A stretch of 64,000 nucleotides of DNA from Eisenibacter elegans DSM 3317 (GCF_000430505.1 NZ_AUMD01000011.1:434001-498000), one strand, 5' to 3'. Positions 8,958-19,300 are shown, counted from the first letter of the stretch. A program made the numbers and translations. The notes: generated by a model from the letters alone, not told the origin.

Positions 8958-10145
8958 ATGAACCCTGTCATTGCACGTTTGTATCAAATAGCCCAACAAC
9001 CCTCCCGCCGTATTGTTGGATTAATGTCTGGCACCTCCCTTGATGGCCTTGATATAGCCTTGTGCCATATTGAAGGGCAAGGACTGCAAACACGCTGCCA
9101 ATTAGAGGCCTTTACCACTGTCCCCTATACACGCTTGCAGCAGGTATTGCTCAGGCAGGTGCTCCACCAGCGCCTAGTCTCTATCGAAAAGGTAACGCTC
9201 TTGCACACCTGGCTTGCCGAACAACACGCGACAATGTTGTTACAGACGCTAGAACAATGGGGGCTCATACCTACTGATATAGATTGTGTTGCCAGCCACG
9301 GCCACACTCTCTACCACGCTCCCAAACACCAACACCGGCAAGGAAGTATGCCCAATGCGACTTTGCAAATAGGCGAAGCAGACCATTTGGCTACCCGCAC
9401 GGGCTTAATCGTAATCAGTGATTTTAGACAAAAGCACGTCGCCCACGGCGGCGAAGGTGCGCCATTGGTAGCCTATGGTGATTATTGGTCGTATCGTAGC
9501 GATACCGAATCGCGGGTTTTGCTCAATATCGGCGGTATCAGCAACGCTACATATTTGCCTGCCGGTGCAGACCCTGCCTTGGTCTGGGCCTCTGATTTGG
9601 GACCGGGCAATGCACTGATAGATACCGCTATGCGGCATCATTATCAGAAACCTTATGATGACCAAGGAGCCATAGCCGCTACAGGAAAAGTAAACCCAAC
9701 ATTGTTGACGGCGTTTAAAGATGAGCCGTTTTTTGACGCACCTTTGCCCAAAACAACAGGACTAGAGCTTTTCGATTGGACTTGGGTACGACAGACTTTT
9801 GCCAAAGCAGGGCTGAGGCAAATCCCCCCTCAGGATTTGGTCGCTACCCTGACCCAGCTAAGTGCTGAGGTTATTGCGGAGGCGTTGCACAAAGCACTTG
9901 GTAGCACACCCGTACAAGTATATGTTAGCGGAGGAGGAGCATATAACGACAATATGATGGAGCGCCTTCGTCAGGCTTTGCCTGCCCACATACAACTACA
10001 GCAAAGTAATAGCTTGGGGATTGCTCCAGAAGCAAAGGAGGCTGTGTTGTTTGCCCTGTTGGCCAACGAAACACTTACCGGCCAAGGGCTTGCTTTAGGG
10101 CCATTGCCTGCCTTTACAATGGGTAAAATTTCACTGCCCTCATAG
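8958..10145 (+). CDS. anmK: Anhydro-N-acetylmuramic acid kinase
   Basis: Recycles cell wall: hydrolyses the 1,6-anhydro ring of anhydro-MurNAc and phosphorylates it to MurNAc-6-P using ATP. 395 residues, a normal length. The ATP loop GLMSGTSLDGLD is at 21-32. Other conserved segments are VASHGHT, SDFRQKHVAHGGEGAPLV, LLNIGGISN, WASDLGPGNALID and VSGGGAYNDNMMERL. The family uses an Asp in the DFR segment as catalytic base, which is present. No MurQ etherase or permease is adjacent. The gene ends in a convergent gap that holds a repeat element. Confidence 0.93.
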   Translation: MNPVIARLYQIAQQPSRRIVGLMSGTSLDGLDIALCHIEGQGLQTRCQLEAFTTVPYTRLQQVLLRQVLHQRLVSIEKVTLLHTWLAEQHATMLLQTLEQWGLIPTDIDCVASHGHTLYHAPKHQHRQGSMPNATLQIGEADHLATRTGLIVISDFRQKHVAHGGEGAPLVAYGDYWSYRSDTESRVLLNIGGISNATYLPAGADPALVWASDLGPGNALIDTAMRHHYQKPYDDQGAIAATGKVNPTLLTAFKDEPFFDAPLPKTTGLELFDWTWVRQTFAKAGLRQIPPQDLVATLTQLSAEVIAEALHKALGSTPVQVYVSGGGAYNDNMMERLRQALPAHIQLQQSNSLGIAPEAKEAVLFALLANETLTGQGLALGPLPAFTMGKISLPS

Positions 10146-10490
10146 CCGAGACCGTAGAAGAGAAACGCGTATGAATGTTTTTCACACGCCACTGGATATT
10201 TCGCAAATCCCACAGTGGAATAGATCTTATTTACCCCCAAAATGAGGCTTCAGTTTGTCTAGGAGCTGGAGCGCCGAGCTACTTTTCCAAAAATGTCCAG
10301 TGGCGTGTATTTTTCACCAAAATATTGACTTGCCACTGGACATTTTCGAATTTGGCTTTGATTCAACAAGCTGCTTAACTACATAGGGACTTTCGAAAAG
10401 TTCACAAAGCCCCCCAGTGTTTGCACTCCTTTGCGTTCTTTGTAGTTAAATGTATACCAAATTGGTTTGTAGTATTGAAAGTCTGATAGG
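10146..10490. other. Convergent intergenic region anmK / crtB
   Basis: A 345-base gap between convergent genes. It contains one copy of the inverted-repeat element (10184-10308), then a further direct-oriented end sequence TGCCACTGGACATTTTCGAA (10331-10350), and TTCGAAAAG (10392-10400), which could be the remains of a second element. The remaining bases show no gene. Confidence 0.55.
10184..10308 (-). repeat. MITE-like inverted-repeat element, copy A (125 bp)
   Basis: Starts ACACGCCACTGGATATTT and ends with the reverse complement of ACACGCCACTGGACATTT, so it has about 18-bp termini with one mismatch. Read on the minus strand the interior has GTAGCTCGG and GCCTCATTTTGGGGGTAAA, also found in copy B at 49745-49877. 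It has no coding capacity and lies between convergent genes. A non-autonomous transposon relic or a large REP-type repeat would both fit. No target-site duplication is clear. Confidence 0.7.
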
Positions 10491-11336
10491 CTATAGGTAG
10501 CTAAATTTGTTGCGGACATAAGAGCTGACCAAGAGCATCATCTTGCGGTTGTCGGGTACGCGCACACGCTCATTTAGAATTTTGGTAGCAGACAAGCGTT
10601 TTATTTTTTTGAACAACTGTATATAATACACATAGGCTAAGTATACACCAAGGCGAGCCTCTTTGGGTAGTTGTAAGATACCTTCATAGCCGTGCTCAAA
10701 ATCTTTCTGAATGTCTGCTTCGATAGCCGCTTTTACTTCGGGTGTAAACTCCTCAAAATCAACGGAGGGGAAATACACTCTGCCCCGTTCTTGGTAATCA
10801 CTCTGAATATCGCGGAGGAAGTTGATTTTTTGGAAAGCTGAACCTAGGCTTTTGGCTGGAGCCTTGAGTGCTTGGTAGCGCGCTTCATCACCTTCACAGA
10901 ACACACGCAAACACATCAACCCTACAACCTCTGCCGAACCGTAGATGTATTTTTCGTACTCTTGCTGAGTGTAGTCATTCTTGTCCAAATCCATTTCCAT
11001 ACTGTGCAAAAAAGCCTCTATCAACTCCTGTTCGATATGGTATTGATTGACGACCAGCTGGAAAGAATGTAGAACGGGGTTGAGGCTGATTCCTTCTTCG
11101 ATGGCACGGTAGGTATCTTCACGAAAACGTGCTAGCAATGCGCGTTTGTCGTGTTCGTGGAAGGTATCCACAATCTCATCAGCATAGCGTACAAACCCAT
11201 AGATGGCATACACAGGAAAATGGTATTTCTTGTGTAAGGTTTTTATTCCTAACGAAAAAGAGGTGCTGTAGTGCTGCGTAATCAATTTACTGCATTTGAG
11301 CGTAGTAGTTGTGTAGAGGTCTTGCATTGTAGGCAT
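10491..11336 (-). CDS. crtB: Phytoene synthase
   Basis: Condenses two geranylgeranyl diphosphates to phytoene, the entry to carotenoids. 281 residues. The first Asp-rich motif is YADEIVDTFHEHD (from residue 51), binding Mg-diphosphate; the second is NFLRDIQSDYQERGRVYFP (about 172-190). Both match the trans-isoprenyl synthase head-to-head group. It lies 21 bases after crtI on the same strand, so the two form an operon. Cyclase and hydroxylase genes are not next to it, so the final pigment cannot be predicted here. Confidence 0.93.
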   Translation of the reverse strand: MPTMQDLYTTTTLKCSKLITQHYSTSFSLGIKTLHKKYHFPVYAIYGFVRYADEIVDTFHEHDKRALLARFREDTYRAIEEGISLNPVLHSFQLVVNQYHIEQELIEAFLHSMEMDLDKNDYTQQEYEKYIYGSAEVVGLMCLRVFCEGDEARYQALKAPAKSLGSAFQKINFLRDIQSDYQERGRVYFPSVDFEEFTPEVKAAIEADIQKDFEHGYEGILQLPKEARLGVYLAYVYYIQLFKKIKRLSATKILNERVRVPDNRKMMLLVSSYVRNKFSYL

Positions 11337-11357
11337 CCTATCAGATAGATTTGTTGG

Positions 11358-12926
11358 TTATTTAAACTCCTTTACAATCTCTTTGGCCACTACCTGCCCG
11401 GAGATAAGCGAAGGCGGAACGCCAGGCCCGGGAACGGTGAGCTGACCGGTAAAGTAAAGGTTCTGAACTTTCTTATTTTTAAGCCCCGGTTTGAGAATGG
11501 CCGTTTGCATCAGGGTATTGGCCAAGCCATAAGCATTGCCTTTGTAGGCATTATAATCACTGACAAAGTCGCTGTGGGCATAGCTACGTTTATATACCAC
11601 CGACGAGCGGATATCGATGCTTGTGTAGGCTTCGAGCCTATCCATAATGATGTGGTAATATTTTTCACGCGTTTCTTCGGGGTCTTGCAGGCTGTGGGCT
11701 AGGGGCACCAGCAAGAAAAGGTTTTCTTGACCGTTAGGCGCTACCGTAGGGTCTGTTTTGGAGGGGCAAGAGGCATAGAAGAGCGGTTCTTCGGGCCATT
11801 GAGGCGTAGTATAAATTTGGCGGGCGTGCTTCTCAAAAGGCACATCAAAAAAGAGATTGTGATGCAACAGCTTGGGAATGCGACGGTTAACGCCAAGATA
11901 GAAGAGCAAGCTGGAAGGAGCCATCACGCGGCTGTCCCAATATTTGGCACTGTATCGGCGGTGTGATTCAGGTAGCAGGTTTTGCTCTACGTGGTGATAG
12001 TCAGCCCCAGCCACAACGATATCGGCCTCCCAGCTACGTTCTTGGGTATGTATGGCACGCGCCATACGGCCTTGTACCTCTATGCGCTGTACATCTTGGT
12101 TATAGGCAAACTCAACGCCAAACTCTTCGGCCAAGCGCACCATCCCTTCTACTATTTTGTGCATCCCGCCTTTAGGATACCATGTACCGAGCTGGATGTC
12201 GGCATAGTTCATCAGGCTATAAAGCGCGGGGGTATTTTGGGGCAATGCTCCCAAAAACAAAATCGGGAACTCCATCAGTTGGAGTATCTTGGGGTGTTTG
12301 AAATAGCGACGAATGTGTTTGTGGAATGACTGGAACACATCCATCCGAAAAAGCGCCAAGAGCAGGCGCATATCCGCAAACTCCAACACAGAGCGGCTTG
12401 GTTTGTAGACCAAGTCGTTGATACCTACTTGGTATTTGTAGGCGGCCTGTGCCAAAAACTTACGCAGTTGTAGGCTGCTGCCCGGCTCTAGTGATTCGAG
12501 CATTTGCTCAAACTCTGCCATATCTGCCGGGATGGGAAGGGTATCGTATTGGCCAAAAACTACCTGATAGGAAGGATCTAGCCGGATTAGTTCGTAATAA
12601 TCAGAAGGCTTTGCGCCAAATTTGGCAAAGTAGGCCTCAAAAACATCGGGCATCCAATACCAGCTGGGGCCCATATCGAACACGAAGCCATCGGTATCAA
12701 ACACACGGGCACGCCCCCCGGGGCCACTGTTTTTTTCTAATACCGTTACTTGATACCCTTCTTGGGCCAAACTAGTGGCGGCAGCAATGCCTGCGAACCC
12801 CGCTCCAATAACGCACACTTTTTTGCCCCGTTGTTGGGTGGGGCGGCGCTTGCCATAATGAGGGTTTTGGTTGAGGGCTGTATTATTATCCTTGATAGTG
12901 CCGTTGGTAGATGAAATATTGGCCAT
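11358..12926 (-). CDS. crtI: Phytoene desaturase (CrtI family)
   Basis: FAD-dependent desaturase converting phytoene to lycopene-type products. 522 residues. The N-terminal dinucleotide fold GAGFAG (41-46) continues to VLEKNSGPGGRAR and MGPSWYWMP. The C-terminal FAD motif YFTGQLTVPGPGVPPSLISG is typical of CrtI. Compared with most relatives it has an additional about 35-residue polar N-terminal extension before the Rossmann fold; the only ATG further in frame would cut into the fold, so the extension is kept. First gene of the crtI-crtB operon. A sigma factor gene lies upstream on the same strand, a combination often seen near carotenoid genes. Confidence 0.93.
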   Translation of the reverse strand: MANISSTNGTIKDNNTALNQNPHYGKRRPTQQRGKKVCVIGAGFAGIAAATSLAQEGYQVTVLEKNSGPGGRARVFDTDGFVFDMGPSWYWMPDVFEAYFAKFGAKPSDYYELIRLDPSYQVVFGQYDTLPIPADMAEFEQMLESLEPGSSLQLRKFLAQAAYKYQVGINDLVYKPSRSVLEFADMRLLLALFRMDVFQSFHKHIRRYFKHPKILQLMEFPILFLGALPQNTPALYSLMNYADIQLGTWYPKGGMHKIVEGMVRLAEEFGVEFAYNQDVQRIEVQGRMARAIHTQERSWEADIVVAGADYHHVEQNLLPESHRRYSAKYWDSRVMAPSSLLFYLGVNRRIPKLLHHNLFFDVPFEKHARQIYTTPQWPEEPLFYASCPSKTDPTVAPNGQENLFLLVPLAHSLQDPEETREKYYHIIMDRLEAYTSIDIRSSVVYKRSYAHSDFVSDYNAYKGNAYGLANTLMQTAILKPGLKNKKVQNLYFTGQLTVPGPGVPPSLISGQVVAKEIVKEFK

Positions 12927-13090
12927 AAAAATGTAGTTGAAATGGGCGGAATTCGAATGTATAAACCAGAGTTTGGGGCAATTGTTAGGCTGTTGGGATT
13001 AAAAAATAAACAGCCGGACAACTACTAACCCTACGCCTGCCGAATATACAACATTTAAGCCTAACTCTTGACGGGATATTGAAAATAATC

Positions 13091-13123
13091 AAAAAAACCG
13101 CAAAAGCTTGTGCCCCTGCGGTT
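13091..13123 (-). terminator. Terminator of the sigma factor gene
   Basis: On the minus strand AACCGCA and TGCGGTT pair (13096-13102 with 13117-13123), followed by seven T bases. It begins 8 bases past the stop codon and separates this gene from crtI. Confidence 0.85.
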
Positions 13124-13130
13124 GGTGTTC

Positions 13131-13631
13131 TTATGCGTATTGTGCGAGAGACGCCTTCAATTCCTTTCGGGCGATGTGGATGCGGTTTTTGACAGTACCG
13201 ATAGGGATTTGCAGCTTCTCAGCAATCTCGTGGTACTTGAAGCCGCGATAGTGCATCATAAAGGGCACACGGTATGCCTCATCTAGCGAATCGATAGCCC
13301 CTTGAATATCGTCCATCGCAAAGGTAGCGTAGGCATCATTTTGTGTAACGCTGTCGCTAGAGTTGATGTAGTGCATATTGTCAGTAGTATCGATAAAAGT
13401 ATTACGACGTACCAAGCGCTGATAATTGGTGATGAAGGTGTTTTTCATAATCGTGTATAGCCACGCTTTCAGGTTGGTTCCTTCTGTAAATTTATCGCGA
13501 TTGGTAAACGCTTTGAGGAGCGTTTCTTGTAGCAGATCATTCGCCTCTTCGGAGTCCTTGGTTAGCTTTAAAGCGAAAGGCTTCAAGCTCTTCGAAACGG
13601 CATTGATGGAAGTGAAATCTAAAGTTGCCAT
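13131..13631 (-). CDS. ECF-type RNA polymerase sigma factor
   Basis: A 166-residue sigma-70 family protein of the small group 4 type. Region 2 covers about residues 15-85 (DSEEANDLLQETLLKAF, LKAWLYTIMKNTFITNYQR) and region 4 about 110-165 (DEAYRVPFMMHYRGFKYHEIAEKLQIPIGTVKNRIHIARKEL read in parts). The start at 13631 is chosen because a well-spaced promoter lies just upstream and would fall inside the longer frame that begins at 13715. No anti-sigma gene is beside it. Proximity to crtI/crtB suggests, but does not prove, control of carotenoid or stress genes. Confidence 0.88.
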   Translation of the reverse strand: MATLDFTSINAVSKSLKPFALKLTKDSEEANDLLQETLLKAFTNRDKFTEGTNLKAWLYTIMKNTFITNYQRLVRRNTFIDTTDNMHYINSSDSVTQNDAYATFAMDDIQGAIDSLDEAYRVPFMMHYRGFKYHEIAEKLQIPIGTVKNRIHIARKELKASLAQYA

Positions 13632-13674
13632 AAGTTTGGAGTTTAGGTCCTGTGTTCTTCTGCTTTTGTTTAAA

Positions 13675-13705
13675 CAAAGGTAACTAGGGTTAAACAAAAA
13701 TCCAA
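13675..13705 (-). promoter_or_regulatory. Promoter of the sigma factor gene
   Basis: Minus strand: TTG (13705-13703), 20 bases, TACCTTTG (13682-13675). It matches the housekeeping Bacteroidota consensus, so this ECF factor is at least partly transcribed by the main sigma factor. It fixes the start at 13631. Confidence 0.7.
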
Positions 13706-13780
13706 GTTTTAACACCTATTTTTTTTTACTATTGGGCTATCTATGTCCGATATTGTAGTATTTTCCGTTTTTTTTAATTA

Positions 13781-13861
13781 AAAAAGCCCCTCAGATACTC
13801 TTATTGAGCTGATAAAGGCAGATAATAGTCAAATAAAGTTTTTTAGTCTGTAGGGGCTTTT
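13781..13861. repeat. Terminator-like inverted repeat with a 60-base insert
   Basis: AAAAAGCCCCT (13781-13791) pairs with AGGGGCTTTT (13852-13861). Flanking CAGA/TCTG bases may extend the stem. The central 60 bases contain TTATTGAGCTGATAA and a T-run. It lies upstream of both divergent genes, where a terminator is not expected. It may end an unannotated small transcript. Confidence 0.55.
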
Positions 13862-14057
13862 GAGATTTGTTGTTTAATGAATGCTTGTGTTTGGCTAAAC
13901 AAAATAATGGCTTTATTCACCGTCATCTACAGCCTATGGGGGGAGCTTTATTAGGAATTGCCAAAAAAACCCTCTTATTTCGCCCATAGCCTCCTTTTGA
14001 CTGTGCTTTTTGAGCAGTATCTCAACAGGAGGGAATCATTAAGTAGACAAACAAGAT

Positions 14058-15065
14058 ATGACACATTTACACAATGCACCCATTGCGGTGGTTGGTGGAG
14101 GGAGTTGGGCTACTGCCTTGGTAAAGATTTTGAGTGAGCAGGCGGGCGCAGTACATTGGTGGTTGCGCGATACCGAAGCCCTCACACACATCCAACAACA
14201 GGGGCGTAACCCTTCGTATTTGAGCGCAGTAACGATTGATACACATAAAGTTTTGTTATTCAGCGACCTAAAACAGGCCGTCAGCCAAGCGGCGGCAGTG
14301 ATAGTAGCGGTGCCGGCGGCCTTTGTGGAGGCGGCTTTAGCCCCCCTTGTAGCAGAAGATTTGGCGGGCAAGGTGCTCATCTCTGCGGTCAAGGGGGTGG
14401 TTCCGGCACGACACCAGCTCGTAACCAGCTACCTACAGAGTGCCTTGGGTGTACCATTTGCGCAACAGGCCGTGATTGCAGGTCCTTGTCACGCCGAGGA
14501 GGTGGCTCTTGAAAAACAATCATACCTGACCATTGCCGCTGCCACGCCGGCCATAGCCGAGGCAGTAGCCCAGCGCCTGAGCTGTGCCTATATCAAGGCG
14601 ACTCCACACCACGACTGGGAGGGGATAGAGTATGCTGCGGTGATGAAAAATATCATTGCCTTGGCCTGTGGTATCGCCCATGGACACGGCTATGGCGACA
14701 ACTTTCAGGCCGTTCTTGTCAGCAATGCGATGCAAGAAATAGCGGCGTTTCTACAGGCTATCAGCCCGACAGAGACGCGCAACTTGAGCACTTCAGCCTA
14801 CCTAGGCGACTTACTCGTAACGGCCTACTCGCAGTTTAGTCGTAACCGTACGTTTGGCAATATGATTGGCAGGGGCTATACCGTACAATCGGCTCAGGTG
14901 GAGCTAGGAATGATTGCCGAAGGCTACTATGCCGTACAAAGCATACAGCATCTGCGCCAGCCCTTAGACGTGATGATGCCCATTACGGAGATGGTCTATG
15001 GGGTACTCTACGAGCGCCGCCCCGTAAAGGAGGCTATGCAACACCTAGCACAACAACTATACTGA
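14058..15065 (+). CDS. gpsA: Glycerol-3-phosphate dehydrogenase [NAD(P)+]
   Basis: Reduces dihydroxyacetone phosphate to sn-glycerol-3-phosphate, the backbone of phospholipids. 335 residues. The NAD(P)-binding loop is VVGGGSWATAL (11-21). The family's catalytic lysines lie in SAVKGV and in EYAAVMKNIIALACG; GYGDN and RNRTFG of the C-terminal domain are present. No neighbouring lipid gene shares its transcript, and the following gene starts about 220 bases later. Confidence 0.95.
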   Translation: MTHLHNAPIAVVGGGSWATALVKILSEQAGAVHWWLRDTEALTHIQQQGRNPSYLSAVTIDTHKVLLFSDLKQAVSQAAAVIVAVPAAFVEAALAPLVAEDLAGKVLISAVKGVVPARHQLVTSYLQSALGVPFAQQAVIAGPCHAEEVALEKQSYLTIAAATPAIAEAVAQRLSCAYIKATPHHDWEGIEYAAVMKNIIALACGIAHGHGYGDNFQAVLVSNAMQEIAAFLQAISPTETRNLSTSAYLGDLLVTAYSQFSRNRTFGNMIGRGYTVQSAQVELGMIAEGYYAVQSIQHLRQPLDVMMPITEMVYGVLYERRPVKEAMQHLAQQLY

Positions 15066-15198
15066 TGAGCTAGTAGGTTTTTCTCGATAATAAAAGCTAT
15101 TTTGCTCGACTGTTCGTTATCAGATGGGTGTCGGTTTACTGGTGCTCCAACACCATATATACTCAAGCAAAATTAGTTTGGGAATGTATGCGCCGAAA

Positions 15199-15227
15199 GT
15201 CATTGGAAATCAAGACAATCCAATGAC
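15199..15227. repeat. Short perfect hairpin upstream of the UbiA gene
   Basis: GTCATTGGA and TCCAATGAC form a perfect 9-bp stem with an 11-base loop, 134 bases after gpsA. It lacks a T-run. It could be a weak terminator or an operator. Confidence 0.4.
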
Positions 15228-15284
15228 ACTGAAATCACATAAACTTGGTATACTTTCCATATTTACCCCTAAACCTTTTTCTTT

Positions 15285-16166
15285 ATGCTCACACGCGCCA
15301 CTTTGCTGCACTTGCGCATCCCGTTTTCCTTTTTCTTGATGCCAGTGTATTTTTTCGCCATAGCAGTGGCGGCTGTCCCGCGTATCCCCGAGGCGCTTTG
15401 GGCGTTTCTTATCTTGCATCTTCTAGTCTATCCGGCCAGCAATGGTTATAATTCTTATTATGATAAAGATGAAGGCAGTATTGGAGGGTTAGAGCACCCT
15501 CCTCAAGTCAGCAAACAATTACTCTACACTGCTCAGGTGATGGATGCTTTGGCCATAGCCTTGGCCATCATAATGGTAGATTGGCGGTTTGGGGTTGGGG
15601 TATTGATATACATCTTGGTATCAAGAGCATATAGCTATGACAAAATCCGCCTCAAAAAGTATCCCTTGGCTAGTTGGTTAGTAATCGGCCTCTTTCAAGG
15701 GGCTTGGATTATCTTGATTGTCGCTCAGGCAGTAGGCAAATACAGTCTGAGTGATTTGCTTTGGTATAGCCCCCGAGTTACGGGAGCGGCAGTATTGAGT
15801 TGTTGGATGCTTTGGGCATCATACCCAATGACCCAAGTCTACCAACACGACGAAGACGCACGCCGTGGAGACCTGACCATTAGCCGCTTGTTGGGCATAC
15901 GCGGCACATTTGCCTTTGTGGGCTTAGGTTTGGGGCTTGTGGGGTTGGCCTTTGTGGCATATTTCATCAGGTATTACCATTGGCATGTAGCGTTGTTGTT
16001 TGTAGGTTTTATGTCTCCGTTGTTGGGGTATTATGCCTATTGGTTTCGGGCAGTAATAGCAGATGCGGCGGCGGCCAATTACAAATCAGCGATGCGTTTC
16101 AACTTACTTTCGGGCTTGTGTATGAATCTGTTTTTCTTTGTCTTAGTTGTTTGGAGGCACCTGTGA
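15285..16166 (+). CDS. UbiA-family prenyltransferase
   Basis: Integral membrane protein of 293 residues with about eight transmembrane helices. It carries the two Asp-rich loops that bind prenyl diphosphate through Mg: NGYNSYYDKDEG (53-64) and YQHDEDARRGDLT (about 191-203). UbiA enzymes attach an isoprenoid tail to an aromatic or other acceptor, as in menaquinone (MenA), haem O or chlorophyll synthesis. The first motif is altered from the usual NDxxDxxxD. The gene has no quinone-pathway neighbours, so the acceptor is unknown. A second, only distantly similar UbiA protein is encoded at 31644-32531. Confidence 0.8.
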   Translation: MLTRATLLHLRIPFSFFLMPVYFFAIAVAAVPRIPEALWAFLILHLLVYPASNGYNSYYDKDEGSIGGLEHPPQVSKQLLYTAQVMDALAIALAIIMVDWRFGVGVLIYILVSRAYSYDKIRLKKYPLASWLVIGLFQGAWIILIVAQAVGKYSLSDLLWYSPRVTGAAVLSCWMLWASYPMTQVYQHDEDARRGDLTISRLLGIRGTFAFVGLGLGLVGLAFVAYFIRYYHWHVALLFVGFMSPLLGYYAYWFRAVIADAAAANYKSAMRFNLLSGLCMNLFFFVLVVWRHL

Positions 16167-16358
16167 TGTCCCCAATCAAAATCGGGAAATGTATGTGCTG
16201 AGAATCCTTGAAGATTAAGAAATTCAAACCCTGTAAAGCTCCAAATCACCCTGAGGATAAAATTTTAGCCCTGTGCGGTTACATCAATGCAATAGATACG
16301 TTTTAAAAGACAAATGCCAGGTTGTCTTATGATGAGAGAAAAAGTTGTTGGGGGGGAT

Positions 16359-19300
16359 ATGCGCCTCTACCGTATCATTTTTGTATGGCTTTGTATCATC
16401 GCTTGCAATGTAGGCGACGCATTGTGGGCGCAAAGCGAAGGAGATTATATTGCAGGGAAAGTAGTTGTCAAGCTAAAGCCCCATAGTACCAAGGACTATA
16501 GCCTAACTGCTGCCGTGCGTGCTCAAGAATTGGCCTCCAACACCTGTAACACAATCAAACTAATGCGGCAGCAGTGTTTTTTGGAAGAGTTGCCCCCAGC
16601 ACGCACTACCACAAGCCGGAGGCGTGCCCCTCAGCAAGCGTTTCCTACCGATTGGGCGCTGATATATATTCTCGACATAGACCCCAACCTACCGTTGGCT
16701 ATGGTGCTGAATTCCTTGCACCAAGACCCTGCCGTACAATATGCAGAGCCTTTGTATAAGCATTATCCCCTAATACAGCTCCCACCCAACGACCCCCTAA
16801 TAGGAAGCCAATACTATTTAGATAATATTCGGGCGCTACAAGCTTGGCAGTTGCCGGCAGGGCAGGGAGATGCCTCAGTGATTGTGGGCGTGGTAGACAA
16901 TGGCTTTGACTTGACACACCCTGATTTGGCCAACCAGTTCGTGCCCGGCTATGATTTGGCCAACAACGATGCCAATCCCCAAGCACCCTTCAACCACGGC
17001 ACAGCGGTGGCCGGAGTTGGGTTTGCCCAAGTAAACAATGCGATAGGCATTGCTGGTGTGGGCTATCAGTGTCGTTTTATGCCACTCAAAGTAGCCCCCG
17101 ATAGCGACCAAAACAATTATGTGGCCGCATATGCCGGGGTGATTTATGCAGCTCAAAACGGCTGTAAAGTCATCAATATGTCTTGGGGGAGGCGTGGTAA
17201 CCCCAGCCAGTTTGAGCAAGATTTGTTACAAAGCCTCGTCGGGCAATATGACGTGGTGTTGGTGGCTGCCGCCGGCAACGACGGTGATGAGGGGTACTTC
17301 TACCCAGCTAGCTATGCGCAGGTACTGTCTGTAGGAGGGAGCAATGTGGACGATGAGCGCTGGTCGGGGTCTAATTTTAATGATAAAGTAAGCTTGTTAG
17401 CCCCGGGTGAAAGTGTGTTTACGACCCTGATTAGCAATAACTATGCGGTTGTGAGCGGGACATCTTTTGCCGCACCACAAGTAGCGGCGGCGGCGGCATT
17501 GGTGCGGAGCAAATACCCCACACTCAATGCCTTAGAGGTAAGGGCATTGTTGATGGGAACAGCGCGTACAGTAAGCGCTCAGAGTGTGGCCAACCAAACA
17601 GGCAAGTTAGGAACAGGAGTACTCGATGTAGCTGCTGCGCTATCACAAACGCCCGATTTTATACACCTACAGTCGGCTTGGCTGGGTTTTAACAACCAAG
17701 GGCAATGGGTTTTGCGGGCTGCGCTCAAGAGTGTGTCGGCGCTCAGCAACCTACAAGTTGCTTTTATTTGCGATAGCGCCTTTGTACAACCCATACAGAG
17801 CAATATCTCCTTAGGCAATGTGGCTGCGGGAGCCGATATTTTACTGCCTGCCGATGGGTTGCGGTTTGTATTGGGCAGTACGCCCGCCCCCAACAGCCAG
17901 ACAATGTTTGGCCTACAATTCAGTGCCGATGGAGCGTTTAGCCAAACAATCTATGTACGGCTCAATATCAACCCAACCAACTACCTCAACTTTTCTGTCA
18001 ATCAAGTCAGTATGGGGCTGAATAATGTCTCTGCCTTGGGGCGTGCTGATTATCTGAATAATTTCGATCCTTTGCCTTTTACATACCGGGGGCAGGCTTT
18101 GTTTACAGAGGCTGGGTTGGTGTTGGGGCGTAGCGCCACGCAGGTCTCGGACGCACTGCGGGCGGAGCCGGCAACCTTGCGCAATGAGGCTTTTACGGCC
18201 CTAAATCCGGCAATAGTAATGCCCGGAACCGCACTCGATACCAAGGTAGTAGAAGCCTTATATACTGATATTCCCAATAATATCGCCCGCAGCGAGGTAG
18301 AGGTGAAGCAACAGGTATTTGCTTGGAGTGGCGGCGGAGCCGACAAATATGTGATTGTAGAATACCGAGTGCGCAACCTGAGCCCTGTTACTTTCCCAAC
18401 CTTGCGCGTGGGGCTGTATGCCGACTGGAACATCCAATCTATCACCCAAAACCGCAGCCTTTGGGATGCGGAGCGCCGGATGGCTTATGCCTTCGACCAG
18501 CCACATCAGAATCTTTATGGAGGCTTGCGCCTGCTGACAGATCAACCCAATGTGCTTTACGCCTTTGATACAGACGGAGCCGAGGGAAGTCTCAACATAG
18601 ATGATGGCTTTAGCCTGAGCGAAAAATGGACTGCCCTCAACAATGCGCGCAACACTGCCGGTGGCGCTGGAGGCAATGACATTGCGCAACTGCTCAGTGT
18701 CGGCATCAATAATTTAGAGCCTGGGCAGACAAGTATTGTTGCGTTTGCCCTCCTAGCCGGAGACAACCTCACCGATTTACAAATGGTAGCCGATACCGCA
18801 TTGGGGCGCTACCAGCAAGCCCGCCGTAGCCCTGTGCCCAATATCGATACCCTGATTATGGTCTGTGTGGGGACAAGCCTCAACCTCTCACCTACCAATG
18901 GAAGCCGCTTTAGGTTTTACACACAGCTTCCTCCGGCCAGCCCTTTGGCTACAGGGAAAACATTGTTTATCAATAACTTAAAAACTGCACAAACCTACTA
19001 TATCACCAACATAGACTCTCTGTATGAGAGCACGCCCATCAGGGTGCGGATAGTGCCTTTGCCATACACACATACGATGGTAGCACCTGATACTTTTGAC
19101 CTCTCCTCCGGCCAGCCGTTGCACTTGGTCGCAGAGAGTGCAGAGGCGGTCAGTTTTTTATGGGATTTTGGCAATGGCCAAACAGCCCCTGTCGCACAGC
19201 CCCTGCCTCCCAATTATGTACCGGGAACATATACCTTACAATTGACTACCCAAAACGCCCAAGGCTGTCGCCATACTAGCACCAAGACCTTAGTGGTGTT

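Larger units (their letters stand above)
13632..14057. other. Divergent intergenic region sigma / gpsA
   Basis: A 426-base gap. Besides the sigma promoter it contains a long inverted repeat (13781-13861). A short poorly paired stretch with CTATGGGGGGAGC (13931-13943) facing CGCCCATAG (13981-13989) follows. No open frame with gene-like features is seen. Confidence 0.5.

Noticed and set aside
12746-13021. 91-codon minus-strand frame at the start of crtI
   Set aside because: Overlaps the crtI coding start in another frame, has no recognisable motif, and its codon use is unlike its neighbours.
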